Assembly (NCBI GenBank): GCA_029531795.1
Contig: JAPEIS010000001.1
Location: 6,014,001 to 6,078,000, forward strand
From: Sclerotinia nivalis
Taxonomy: Eukaryota; Ascomycota; Leotiomycetes; Helotiales; Sclerotiniaceae
Direction of reading: 5' to 3'
DNA: 64,000 bases
This document shows positions 24,601 through 34,498 of this stretch, piece by piece; position 1 is the first letter of the stretch; each line of letters begins with the position of its first letter. Both the position numbers and the translations under genes were made by a program. A model generated the notes under the pieces. It ran no database searches. It was not told where the DNA came from and saw only the letters and a program-made list of their open reading frames with translations.

Positions 24601-25082
24601 AGAAAGTGGTATAATATGCCTATTCAGCCATCCAATCACCACAGAGAGAAATCCTAAAATAGGGAACTAGGCATATTACTGCCAATATCCAACCAATCAA
24701 AGAAAAAAAGCTCTGGAGACAACTTCTCAGATGAATTATATGTTTGATGAATTTATCATGTACTTACGCAACATGAATGCAGATAAATCTCCACAGCCTC
24801 CATACTTGCTTGCTTTGCTTATTTTGCTTGCTTTGCTTGCTTGTGCTACAGTCCACCAAGTATGAGGCTGGTGCATTTGGATCAGGCCATATAGAAATCT
24901 ATGAAAATCATTGGCATACTCACACATCGTAGCCTCATTTTTAAGTAGTTCATTGTCCTGTCTGATTACATTAATTTGATATAAACACATGAAGCAATCT
25001 GATTCTCATAAGTATTATTTGAAGCATCCTCGATTCAGAACCATTGTATACGACACTTTGCTCACCTCGCTTACTACGCCGA
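21686..25082. other. 3.4 kb AT-rich gene-free region
   Basis: No supported gene. About 22600-23200 is very AT-rich with TA-rich words and stops in all frames. A TGCTT/TTTGC imperfect tandem lies at about 24806-24845. The composition suggests old, decayed, possibly RIP-mutated sequence, but no transposon domain is readable. Confidence 0.55.
24806..24845 (+). repeat. TTGCTTGC/TTTGCT imperfect tandem repeat
   Basis: Alternating TTGCTTGC and TTTGCTT units over 40 bases. The minus strand reads as repeated Lys-Ala-Ser and is not a gene by itself. Confidence 0.7.
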
Positions 25083-25520
25083 ATGGCTGAGGCTAATTTG
25101 GCAATAGCTGCCGGTGTTGTTCAATTCATCGACGTTGGTCCACGTGCCTACTTGGAACTAAATCACTTTTGCGCCGATATCAGCGAAGCACCACAGATAC
25201 TAAAAAGTCTTCATGATACTGCCGAGAGCATTCACGTCAACCACCATGCGATTTTCCAGTCGGTGACGTCGCTAGACGAGACGGATACTCCGTTGGTCCT
25301 TTATATTCGAAGCCTTACTCTATGACTTCACGTACAAAAAAAACGACGCCCTATGGCGTCGAAAATGGAAGGGTCTCCGCACAAAAAGAGAGATAAGATC
25401 TTGGAGGTGTATGGGCGCCTTGAGCGACAAAAAGCCACTCCATCTATATGGTTCCGAAACAAACTTGTAAGTATGAAAGTATCAAGAGTGCAATCTCATA
25501 TTACATATAACTATTCTGAA
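25083..25520 (+). pseudogene. relic of a fungal STAND/NLR-like N-terminal domain
   Basis: An open frame from ATG 25083 to 25325 encodes MAEANLAIAAGVVQFIDVGP and then the conserved ADISEAPQILKSLHDTAESI. This is the helical N-terminal domain found on fungal STAND (NACHT/NB-ARC) proteins, which act in self/non-self recognition and incompatibility. The frame stops at 25325, but related sequence continues after a one-base shift (YDFTYKKNDALWRRKWKGLR) and after a second shift (DKILEVYGRLERQKATPSIW). So at least two frameshifts break it. No nucleotide-binding or repeat domain follows within readable distance. It is a truncated, decayed fragment, not a functional receptor. Confidence 0.65.
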
Positions 25521-25983
25521 AAATGAAGCAAGTCTGTTGATATCATCCAGAACAGCCTTGGCACTCGCCAGCGATCTAGTGGAGTAAATAAATTGATGGG
25601 AATGTGTTAGACATTGCGGTTACTATTAGAGGACGCTCTCGGCCGAAATAGAATCAACGTCGGATGCAAAATATCAAAGTGTAGGTTTTGCAATTGACAA
25701 CTTGTTGATGCTAATAACAAAGGTGCAGGGCGTACCTGTCAAGATGCTCCCATTTAGATTCTTTGATTTATATATAACGCAGCCCCGAGGAATTGACAAC
25801 GGGTTTTCTAATAAGGCTCTGCTGCGATTTGATATAGACATCTAAAGTAAAAATTTTGACGAAGTTACTGGCCTTGGGTTGATATTATGATTTGAGATGT
25901 ACTCGAGTATATATTCATAAGATTAATATTAACAACCAGCATATAATTTGATCTATAATTATCTATGTAGATAACTTCCTAGC
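25521..25983. other. AT-rich spacer
   Basis: No gene seen between the STAND relic and the 5S gene. Confidence 0.6.
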
Positions 25984-26102
25984 ACATACGACCATAGACT
26001 AAGGAGAATTGGGCATCCCGTCCGCTCTGCCATACACAAGCCTTAGATCGGCAGATTAGTAGTTGGGTGGGTGACCACCAGCGAATCCCTGCTGTTGTAT
26101 GT
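25984..26102 (+). rRNA. 5S ribosomal RNA (divergent variant)
   Basis: A 119-nt sequence begins ACATACGACC and ends GTTGTATGT, and these nine-base ends pair with each other as helix I. The internal Pol III promoter part is intact (AGTAGTTGGGTGGGTGACC, then ACCAGCGAATCCCTGC). The region around bases 14-60 differs from the usual filamentous-fungal 5S sequence as I remember it. The differences pair up: GA-CTAAGG with CCTTAG-A-TC (helix II with its single bulge), and GGCA with TGCC (helix III). A T-run follows at 26109. Dispersed single 5S genes with sequence types are known in Neurospora. I think this is a functional-looking variant, though a diverged pseudogene is possible. Confidence 0.85.
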
Positions 26103-26108
26103 TTCTAG

Positions 26109-26116
26109 TTTTTTTT
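26109..26116 (+). terminator. Pol III terminator of the 5S gene
   Basis: Run of eight T, seven bases after the end of the 5S rRNA sequence. Confidence 0.75.
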
Positions 26117-26915
26117 GCCCAAATCCCCCACACGATATCAAAAGATCAAGCATTCTTCCTTTGCCATATTAGACTCTGTCTGGCAATCGGGATACTGGCT
26201 CCAAATCTCAACCCAACGTGAGCCATGTTACGAAGGACAAGTATTATCTAGTTTGATTGGCCAGATCTACAAGCAGAGCTATCGGGTTATAGATAACATC
26301 ATACAAATTTGGAAAGACAATTCAAGTCGTGTCATCAATTTTCAATCGACATGCGTGGCCGCTCGTCAATGCAGCTTGGCAGGGATAATCACTAGCTGCT
26401 GTGGCTCCAACGAACGGAGTGGGGGGATCTGCATGTCCAAATTCGCAGGATACACGTCTACCAACCGAGATCCTCGATTCATCCCGGGGCTACGTTTGTG
26501 AAATTCCGCCTGGTTTTGAAGTTATATGCGATGCAGTGGGCGAAGAGGCTTGGTGGAGAACCGAAAATAAGGAGAGGTAGGCAAGAAGGTTCATGTTTGA
26601 CAACACTCTACGCGCTAAATTTTAGCGAGCACTCAGCTTGTGCGCCCTGGAACTACTTGGATGGTTGTCTACCCCTCGTTCGAACGCTTTGTTGCCTCGT
26701 TGTTAATTCTGACGATTAAAATACTATTGGGCCAAGTATTTCATGTAGATCAATTTCTTTAAAATCTGGATTGGGAGACAAGTGCCTTCAGAATGCAAAG
26801 ATATATGGAGTCTCATCACCTCAAAAATTTTATCCATTTTTGTTCTCTTTTTCATTATCCTTTTATCACCATTAATCACTTTTTTTTTCTCGTCACATAT
26901 TCAACCACATTCACC
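26117..26915. other. upstream region of PrpD-family gene
   Basis: Open frames at 26115-26501 and 26498-26719 have no family resemblance and are not called. The last 100 bases are pyrimidine-rich leader. An in-frame ATG at 26793 could give a 41-residue longer protein, but the ATG at 26916 has the better context (CACC before ATG). Confidence 0.5.
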
Positions 26916-28503
26916 ATGAAGATGACAGAAGTTCAAACATCTGCCTCTACGGCTTCCATTCCTCGCAGGATGAGGGATGTGAAAGTAGACAGAAACGGCG
27001 TGACATGCTACGATGAAGAAATAACCAAGATCGTCGACTACACATACGACTTTGAGATTACCTCTCCTCAAGCATGGACGCGTGCAACTTCAGCATTACT
27101 TGATGCTATCGGAGCGGGTCTCGAAAGCATCTCCACAAGTTCCGAACTCTCTCAACTTGTGGGTCCTACTTTCCCTTCTCCGGATACTATCCCAAATGGG
27201 TTTAAGTTGCCTGGAACAAATTATCAGCTTGATATAGTGAAGGGGGCTTTCGATATGGGTGCCATGATCAGATATCTCAATCATAATGATGCCTTTTTAG
27301 GCGCAGAATGGACTCATCCATCCGGTGCGATGCCAGCCCCTTTATTTATGCACCGAATAATTTTCTAACCCTCTTTCAGATAACCTCGGAGCCATCCTAT
27401 CAACAGCCGATGTTCTCAGCCGTGTAGCCACGTTCAAAGACGACCAAGACTCCATTCTCACCATGCGCCACGTCCTCATCGCTCTCATCAAAGCCTACGA
27501 AATTCAAGGCTGTTTCCAAGGCAAAAATGCCTTCAACAAAGCCGGCCTCGACGACATCATCCTCGTTAAAGTAGCTTCCACAGCCGTCGTATCCTGGCTC
27601 ATGGGTCTTCCCAAAGAACAAGCCAAAGCCGCCGTCTCCCACGCGTGGATCGACGGTAATCCTCTCCGTGCATATCGTCAAGCACCCAATGTCGGGCCTA
27701 GAAAAAACTGGGCGGCGGGTGATGCATGTATGCGAGCTGTGCAGCTGGCACTCATGGCGAAGACTGGACAACCCGGTGTGAAAACCGCATTGAGTGCTCC
27801 ACGATCGGGTTTCTACGATGTGCTATTCAGAGGTAACACATTTGATCTCCCGCGACCATTTGGCACCTCCGTGATCGAAAATGTATTTTTCAAAGTCTAC
27901 ACTGCGGAAAGCCATGGCATGACTGCACTCGAAGCCGCACTGTCAATCTGCGCAGAATTAAAAGAAAAGAAATTATCCATGAGCGATATCAAGAGTATCC
28001 AAGTGCGCACACAGGAAGCAGCAATGGTGATCATGAACAAACAAGGAGCGCTTCACTCACCCTCCGACCGCGACCACAGTCTCGGATACATGATCGCCAT
28101 CACCCTTCTCAAAAACGCTTTACCCGAAGCAGAAGATTATCAAAACACCAGTTCCTGGTCCAAAGACCCCCGAGTAGAGGAATTGAGAGACAAAATCTCC
28201 ATTAAAGAAGACGCAGAATTTACGCAAGATTTCCATAACCAGGATCTGCGCAGTCTAGCCAACGCGATCAAAGTGACTCTAAACGACGACACGGAATTAG
28301 AAGAAATAGTGATTCATTTCCCTCAGGGCCACGCGAGAAGAAAAGAAAGTTTAGAATTGGTGGAGCGGAAAGCGAGGAGAAATTTTGCGCTGAAATTGAG
28401 TGAGGAGAGAATCAATATGATTTTGGAAAAAACGAAGAGTATGGAGTTTTTTGGTATGTCGGTTTGTGAGTTTGTGGACTTGTTCGTGCCGGATAGGGAA
28501 TGA
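26916..28503 (+). CDS. MmgE/PrpD-family dehydratase (2-methylcitrate dehydratase-like)
   Basis: Two exons, 26916-27324 and 27380-28503, give 510 aa. In the methylcitrate cycle for propionyl-CoA breakdown this family dehydrates 2-methylcitrate. Relatives include fungal aconitate decarboxylase. The sequence keeps the family region MIRYLNHNDAF..AEWTHPS, split by the 55-bp intron and continued as DNLGAILSTAD. It also has VSHAWIDGNPLRAYRQAP, KNWAAGDAC and the C-terminal HFPQGHARR. The N-terminus (MKMTEVQTSASTASIPRR) is not a clear mitochondrial presequence. The substrate is therefore less certain than the family. An alcohol dehydrogenase pseudogene lies convergently downstream. Confidence 0.88.
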
Positions 28504-29292
28504 AGGGTTTCTGGGGGCGATTTGACAAGTGTTCGGTTTATGGATAGATTAGTTAGGATAGCGAGGTGGCAGTTATATTTGGTTTTGGGGTTGGGCTAGG
28601 AGAGAGCAGCATATCTATATGCAGATTATACGGTCTGAATGGGATAGTGGGAAGGTATTGGACTGGACCCAATAATGGATTTGTTTAAGATACTGAACTC
28701 TTCTGGTGTAATTCTCTCAATTGGAAGAGTGAATGGTGGTTGAAAATTAAATGAAGTAGGAACATCGAATAGCCGCGCAACGTTGAACAAATTTGGAACA
28801 CCAATGTAGTTCTACCCATTGAAATTCACTTAGAGACGCTACGTCCTTGAACAGATTTTCATCTATCGTGTCGTCCCTACATCCTCTGTACAGTGCGTCT
28901 TGAGCCTCCTGCAATGTGAGAATATTAGGGAAAATAAATAAAGGGGGAGTGAAGAAAATTCTTGTGTGCTTACTCACAGTAACAAGCGAGTATTATATAG
29001 GGGAAGGTATTGCGTATGCGAACTTAATGCTGGCCAGGGAGTCCGAAAACAGAACCAAGAAATTGAAATATTTATCCCAAAGGCGTGGATCAAGAATTCC
29101 ACCGTCTTCCGGTAAAATATGCTATGAGTTAATATGACTATGTAAGTAGTTATCGATATTCATCATTCTTCTTATTGTATCACTAGACTTTCGATAACAC
29201 CTAGGTATGAGCTACAATAAGACGTACATTATACCCTCCAATGCTTTTCTCCGACTGAGAGACAAATTCGCGACGACGACGGCGCCGTAATT
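28504..29292. other. convergent intergenic region
   Basis: 3' flanks of the PrpD-family gene and the ADH pseudogene. Intron-like signals at 28909-28977 (minus) are discussed among the rejected items. Confidence 0.5.
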
Positions 29293-30612
29293 CTACCAAA
29301 GCAATACTGGCTTCACAGTTTTGCCTGAATCCATGTCAGATATAGCTTGCGCAAAATCATCCACTTTATATGTTTTAACCATCCGATCAATTGGGAATTT
29401 GCCGTTCTTGTACCATTTGATCATTTCTGGTATGAACTTTGTGGTTCGTCAGTATAGCCCATTAAGCCGATAAAGAAAGACATACCTGGCGGGGATAAAC
29501 ATCACCTTCTATTGATGCCACAATAGTTTTACATAAGCCGAGAAATGAGAAAAAATGGAAGGAAACTTCCGCTGTAAGAGGAGGCACTCCTACAAGTATT
29601 ATCTTTCCCATTTTCGCCGTGATGTCTACGGCGGTTTGTACCAAAGGAACGGAGCCCGTCGTATCAATAGTAATTGTAGATCCAACACCCTCCGTAATAC
29701 TTTTCACTTCGGTTGCGAAGTCAACCTCGTTCGTGTTGATTGTATGGGTAGCTCCCAAGCTTTTTGCCAACTCCAATCTCGATGATATGCGATCAACAGC
29801 TATAATCGCATTGCACCTGAGTCTTTTAGCTGCCTATGATAGAAACTAGAAACTCCTAAAAGCATCAATAACCGACCTCTTACCATGATAGCACTCAAGC
29901 CGACTCCTCTCGTGCCTATAACAGCTATGGAGTCATCTGGTGTTGCTGCTCCCAATTTTGTGACAGTACCAGCGCCAGTCTGAAATCCACAGCCTAGTGG
30001 AGCAAGTGCGCTGAAGTCTTCACTCTCTGAAAGAAGACTGGAAATATTGACTACACAGGAATCCTTCACATTTGACCAGCTTGCAAAACTGGATTGTCCA
30101 AAGTAAAAGCCGCCAATTGGCTCCGACGTATCGGAATTTGATTTAAATCCAAAAGATCGACCGATATTCAGCGCGCTGAAGTTCTCGCAGCTTGCAGGGT
30201 GTCCCCTCGTGCATAGTCTACATGTACTGCAGGTTGAGAAGGTGAGAGACACGCAATCACCTTCTTGAGCAGACTTCACCTTGCTACCTACTCTCCGTAC
30301 CCAGCCGATACCTATTATTGTTTAAATATTAGCATCTTAACCCCATGTGAACTACCACCTCAACCATCAGAGCGCAAAACTATTTACAAGACAGCGAAGA
30401 CTGATTCGTATATAGAGTACGTACCTTCATGGCCCATTATCTTAGGAAATGTTCCTTTGCTTCCTTCTGGCAATGATCCAAAGAATACATCCGTGTGGCA
30501 TCATCTCTACCAGCAGTTCATCGTCTCCGGTCTCACCTAATTGGACTTCTTGGATCTCCCAGACCATTTTCCCTTGTTTTGGGGCATAATTTACGATTGC
30601 TTTTGCGAGCAT
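29293..30612 (-). pseudogene. zinc-dependent alcohol dehydrogenase with 14-bp-type deletion
   Basis: Exons by homology: 30612-30425, 30311-29884, 29833-29486, 29436-29293. This is an aryl/benzyl-alcohol dehydrogenase-like medium-chain protein. Exon 2 has the structural zinc cysteines (CSTCRLCTRGHPASC), exon 2/3 the Rossmann part (AVIGTRGVGLSAIM, then AAKRLRCNAIIAVDR), and exon 4 the C-terminal KTYKVDDFAQAI. All introns have consistent ends and phases except for one defect in exon 1. There VEM is followed directly by the bases for CHTDVFFGS in a shifted frame, near 30500. The segment normally reading like VASGI is missing. About 14 bases must be lost, because exon 1 is 188 nt where a length of 1 modulo 3 is needed. 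Translation as it stands stops a few codons later. It is probably a recent pseudogene, or else an assembly error. Confidence 0.78.
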
Positions 30613-32612
30613 TCTTGTCTGGGTAGATATTTACCGATAGTTTATTGGCGCTCTGTGATGATCTGAACATCAGGAGCAATTCGAAAGTTTGGCGGGAAAT
30701 GCTTGTAGTATTTGGGGTGTTTCTTCGTTGCTCTACACGAGTATTTGGGAGCGGGTCAAAAGATGGAAGATATCATGGACACGCGGCTTCACAGTGGATT
30801 TCCGGTCTCACTTGCACTGCTAAAATCATGCCAGAATAAGCTTGTTGGAATCGCCGGACACTGTAAACAAAAACATATAGGCTATCATGACTGCAACTTT
30901 TGCATGCACTGCTGCTCTAGGCCGCATGTTTGTAATCAAGCTGAAAACCAATACCGAACGTCAGGGAAAGAAGATAGAATGAACAGCCTGCTGATTGGAG
31001 CTGTCGAATGTAGCCTTTCCAATATAATAGCAAAGACTTGCACATGATAGCTAACCATCATTGAAGCGTGGGTTTCTTGGGTTCTTCCCCGACATAAGCT
31101 TTACTCTGTATGAGTACCAACGACTGTATTCTTGAGGCGTATATCAATTTCTTGTTATGCAATGACGACCGGTGATGAAGGGATGGAAAACTAGGTAATG
31201 GAAAAATAGTGGGAAATTATTCCTCCGTTCCGGTCTCATATTACTATTTTCATCCAAGAACTACTCAGTAAACCAGAATTTAAGAGAGCATCTGTGCCGC
31301 ACTTCAAAATTATAGCACTGGTTTTTATCCTAGATTAATGTTCAGGGTCGAGAACGGCGATATATGACACAAATGGTAGCGCGGCAAACCAATTGAGCAT
31401 ATTGAAAGCGGGCAATCTTATATCCGCGTCTCCTTTGAAGCAAAGAAGGCTGACGATGGTGATATTTCCCTGAAGTATAAAAAGTCAAAATAATCGCATT
31501 CAATATTCACCATTGGCTGAGGCAATACAAAAAGGAAGGAATTGCTGAGCACACAAGTGGTGATGGTTGGGGGGTGTGGTAAAGTCTAGAACTCTTCATC
31601 TTGGTTTCAATGGAACGATAATATTATCGTGACATTCGAAAAAGCCACAGTGACAGAGAAACTTCTGTTTAGTATTTTGCGAAAGCAAACATATCTCATT
31701 TCTACTTCATGTTGCTAGTGCTCTGTTTCTGTCACGTAGGGTGCCATCTACTATGCTTGCAGAAAAAAAGAGAGAAACTTGCCCCAGGCGAGTGCACATG
31801 CGCTTGACACAATTTGCCTCTTAAGTCTAGGGCGAATTCATAACGAGCCAAAGCTTGATGAATTCAAGAAAACTTGTCATGGGATTATTCTAAATCATTC
31901 CCCAAGGCCGCGACCTGTGGCTAATTCTGGGAATAAACCATTGAGTTTCGAAGAGGCAAAACCCCTCGCAAAAGCCTAAAAGGTTTCGGAAACATTTGAA
32001 AATACTCTTCTACAAGCATTATTTCTTCCATTTTCCTCCTAATCTTCAGTTTCCCTGTATTATGGAACAGTGCAAATAGTATTTTTGCTCCCTTTGCCTT
32101 TGAAGTCTTTGGTCTTCTGAAAGGTCTCACCGAATCTGGTGAAGATTATCCACATACGGCCCAAAGATGGGCCTATCTAGCGAAAGAAGTTTCTCTCCCC
32201 ATTCTTGCAATTGATATAACATTACATTTCTATTCCAGTAATTCTTTGTGATTTCTATCGTCATCACACGGCTATGAGTGAAAGTTCAAAGCTTTCACCA
32301 TCTCTAGGTCTATCTTTTGACCTATGTTGGGCAGCAACCATTCCCATATACTTTATCGATCATGCTGGCCGCTGCCTTGCTTGCCGCGTCGCCGCCACTT
32401 GACAAAAGATTATATTACCTGGGCACATGAGTTCATGGTCCAATTAGCTTTAATTGCAAATTTCCTCCATGCGATGATTACCAGTGCCTATATTAGCTTG
32501 CAGAATTGCCTTTCAGGATTCATGAAGGAAGAAGTTTCCCAATTTAACTTCTTTTCTTACAATTTTGGACCAGATTCTGCCGTCACACTTAACAGCTCAT
32601 TCCAATAATACA
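30613..32612. other. 2 kb without a recognisable gene
   Basis: Upstream flank of the ADH relic and of the Fig1-like gene. Several open frames of 65-110 codons (for example 30712-31047 and 32324-32608) show no domain, no convincing start and no splice partners. Confidence 0.5.
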
Positions 32613-33622
32613 ATGCCCTCCGGAGAAATAAGACCGCATCTTGACGGCTGGGGTAAGTTCAATTAATGTTAATCCCGAAATGAATGCTAATAACCAACTT
32701 TAGGAAGATTCAAGGTAGCGATCATTACATTTGCGTTATATGCTTTGGCATTTCCAATTTTACTTTTTCATAGCATGTCTACCACGCGCGACAAAAGAAA
32801 AGTTTTAACATTATTGTTTTAGTTTTACTGCTAATTGGATGCGCAACCGGCTCACCTGGCATGGACAATATATACGTCTCCTCACTTTCCGGAACTGGGA
32901 TCCGATTCTCCTACACTTGTAAGCGACCATTTTCTTCCTGCTCAACTGCTAAGTATCTCCCACTTTTCACTTCCCATTTCCTGCTAACACACTCAGCCAT
33001 TTGCGCGCCGTCCCTGAGTGGACGTACCTGCGGACCCAGCGTCGGAAAATCTCCCCTTTTTCTATCCACAATCTACAACCTCACCACTCCCCAATCAACC
33101 CTCCAATACGCTCTCGATCTGCAAACAAGCATTTCCTTCGTCATCCCCGCCATGTCAGTCCTTCTCTTCCTCTTCACACTCATCTCCCTCATAACCGCCC
33201 GCGGAATCATCAAGCACAACGGAACCAACTCCCACTTCCACATCTCTTCTATAAAAATCCTATTCTGGTGTTCAGCTGCTTCAGCTTTTGCTGCTGCTTA
33301 TAGTCTTACATCTACCGGTGCTGCATTAACTGTACAATCTAGAACTTCGGCAGGGGTAAGCTCAGGGATAGATGTTGAGCCCGGAAAGGTTATGTTAGCG
33401 CTTCAGTGGATGACGTGGGTATTTACCATGATAGCAGCTAGTATGAGCGGGAGTATCACAAAGACCTTTTTGGAAGGGGTGTCGACGAGAAGGAGGAGGA
33501 ATAGTAGTAGTCGGAGTCTGTATGCCAGGGCTCCGAATATGGTGAGGCATAATCCGTCGCATGTGCCGCCTTACTCGAGAGATCCGTTGCCCAGACCACC
33601 AAGCTTGATTTCTCCTATTTGA
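32613..33622 (+). CDS. Fig1-like tetraspan membrane protein
   Basis: Four exons (32613-32652, 32704-32772, 32823-32918, 32997-33622) give 276 aa. The first membrane segment spans exons 2 and 3 (KVAIITFALYALAFPILLFH then ILLLIGCATGSPG). The loop has GCATGSPGMDNIYVSSL and two cysteines (SICAPSLSGRTCG). Three more membrane segments follow (FVIPAMSVLLFLFTLISLI; ILFWCSAASAFAAAYSL; ALQWMTWVFTMIAAS). This topology and the GCxxxSPGxxxIYxxSL motif fit the Fig1 / SUR7-PalI group, which regulates Ca2+ influx and cell fusion during mating and wall sensing. The C-terminus is Arg/Ser/Pro-rich and cytosolic. Intron 2 requires a GC donor (GCATGT), because no GT donor keeps the frame. Intron 3 can be read through without a stop. 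Confidence 0.75.
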
Positions 33623-34498
33623 GATTTGAGGGAAAGGGAGTTGGTCGTGGGGTTTTTATTGTATTTGATTCGGGTTTGAGAATGGGATGGTGGGTTTAGG
33701 TTGCGGTGGCGAGTTATTGCATAGTTGATGTTTCTTTTGGCATTATAGATTGCGCCGTAAGGCTAGATGATTATCCTTTGCACTATATAAAAGTAATATT
33801 AGCAATAGACATTAATGCCTTGGTTGCCATCGTTCCAGAAGATTACGGGGTTCTAAGTCACCTCAAGGAGGAAGCGATGTGGTTTGCTTCATCACTTCAC
33901 GATTGACGATAGAGTCGCTCAATGTTCAAGGTTAACTCTGGTAATGAAGTATGCATAGGATAATGACACTTGATCATTTAAAACCAATCGAACCATAATT
34001 ATTTTTATTGATATTATTATTATCATCACTAAACTAAAAAACTAAACCAAAATCTGTAAGAAAATCATACTTATGCTTCAGGTGTCCATAAAAGCATTTT
34101 ATTGACATTAAATTCTTACTTGCGGGCAGGCAGCGAATAAAGAGTGTACTGTCGATTCTATTTGTGTATACTCGAGTAATTGGAATTGTAATACTTTGAT
34201 TATTTCTTTCTGTTGATCTTAGAATCATATTCATGATGGAAGAGAGTTGGGATGCATATGTTTGATATAGGTAAGATTAGTTCCTGGATCAGATGGTACA
34301 TGATAGTTATTTTGGGGTTTGAGATTTCTTAGATTTGGGATTCTAATGATTGCACTCGTAGCACATGCATATATACAACTACAACGGTGCAAAGATAAGT
34401 AGATTTAATTTGTGATACATACTCAAAAGAAATCAATAGTACACACACACACACATATATATATAATTTCTCAAAACATAGTAAACGCTCATCCTCAT
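33623..34498. other. intergenic
   Basis: AT-rich region with a short CA/TA dinucleotide run at about 34441-34465. No gene seen. Confidence 0.6.

Noticed and set aside
26115..26719. Open frames between the 5S gene and the PrpD-like gene
   Set aside because: No domain, atypical composition and no splice partners; probably chance.
28747..28978. Possible minus-strand two-exon gene (GTGAGT donor at 28977, CTAAT branch, TTGCAG acceptor at 28909)
   Set aside because: The intron signals look good, but the upstream exon in the needed phase hits a stop after five codons and has no ATG, so no complete gene can be built.
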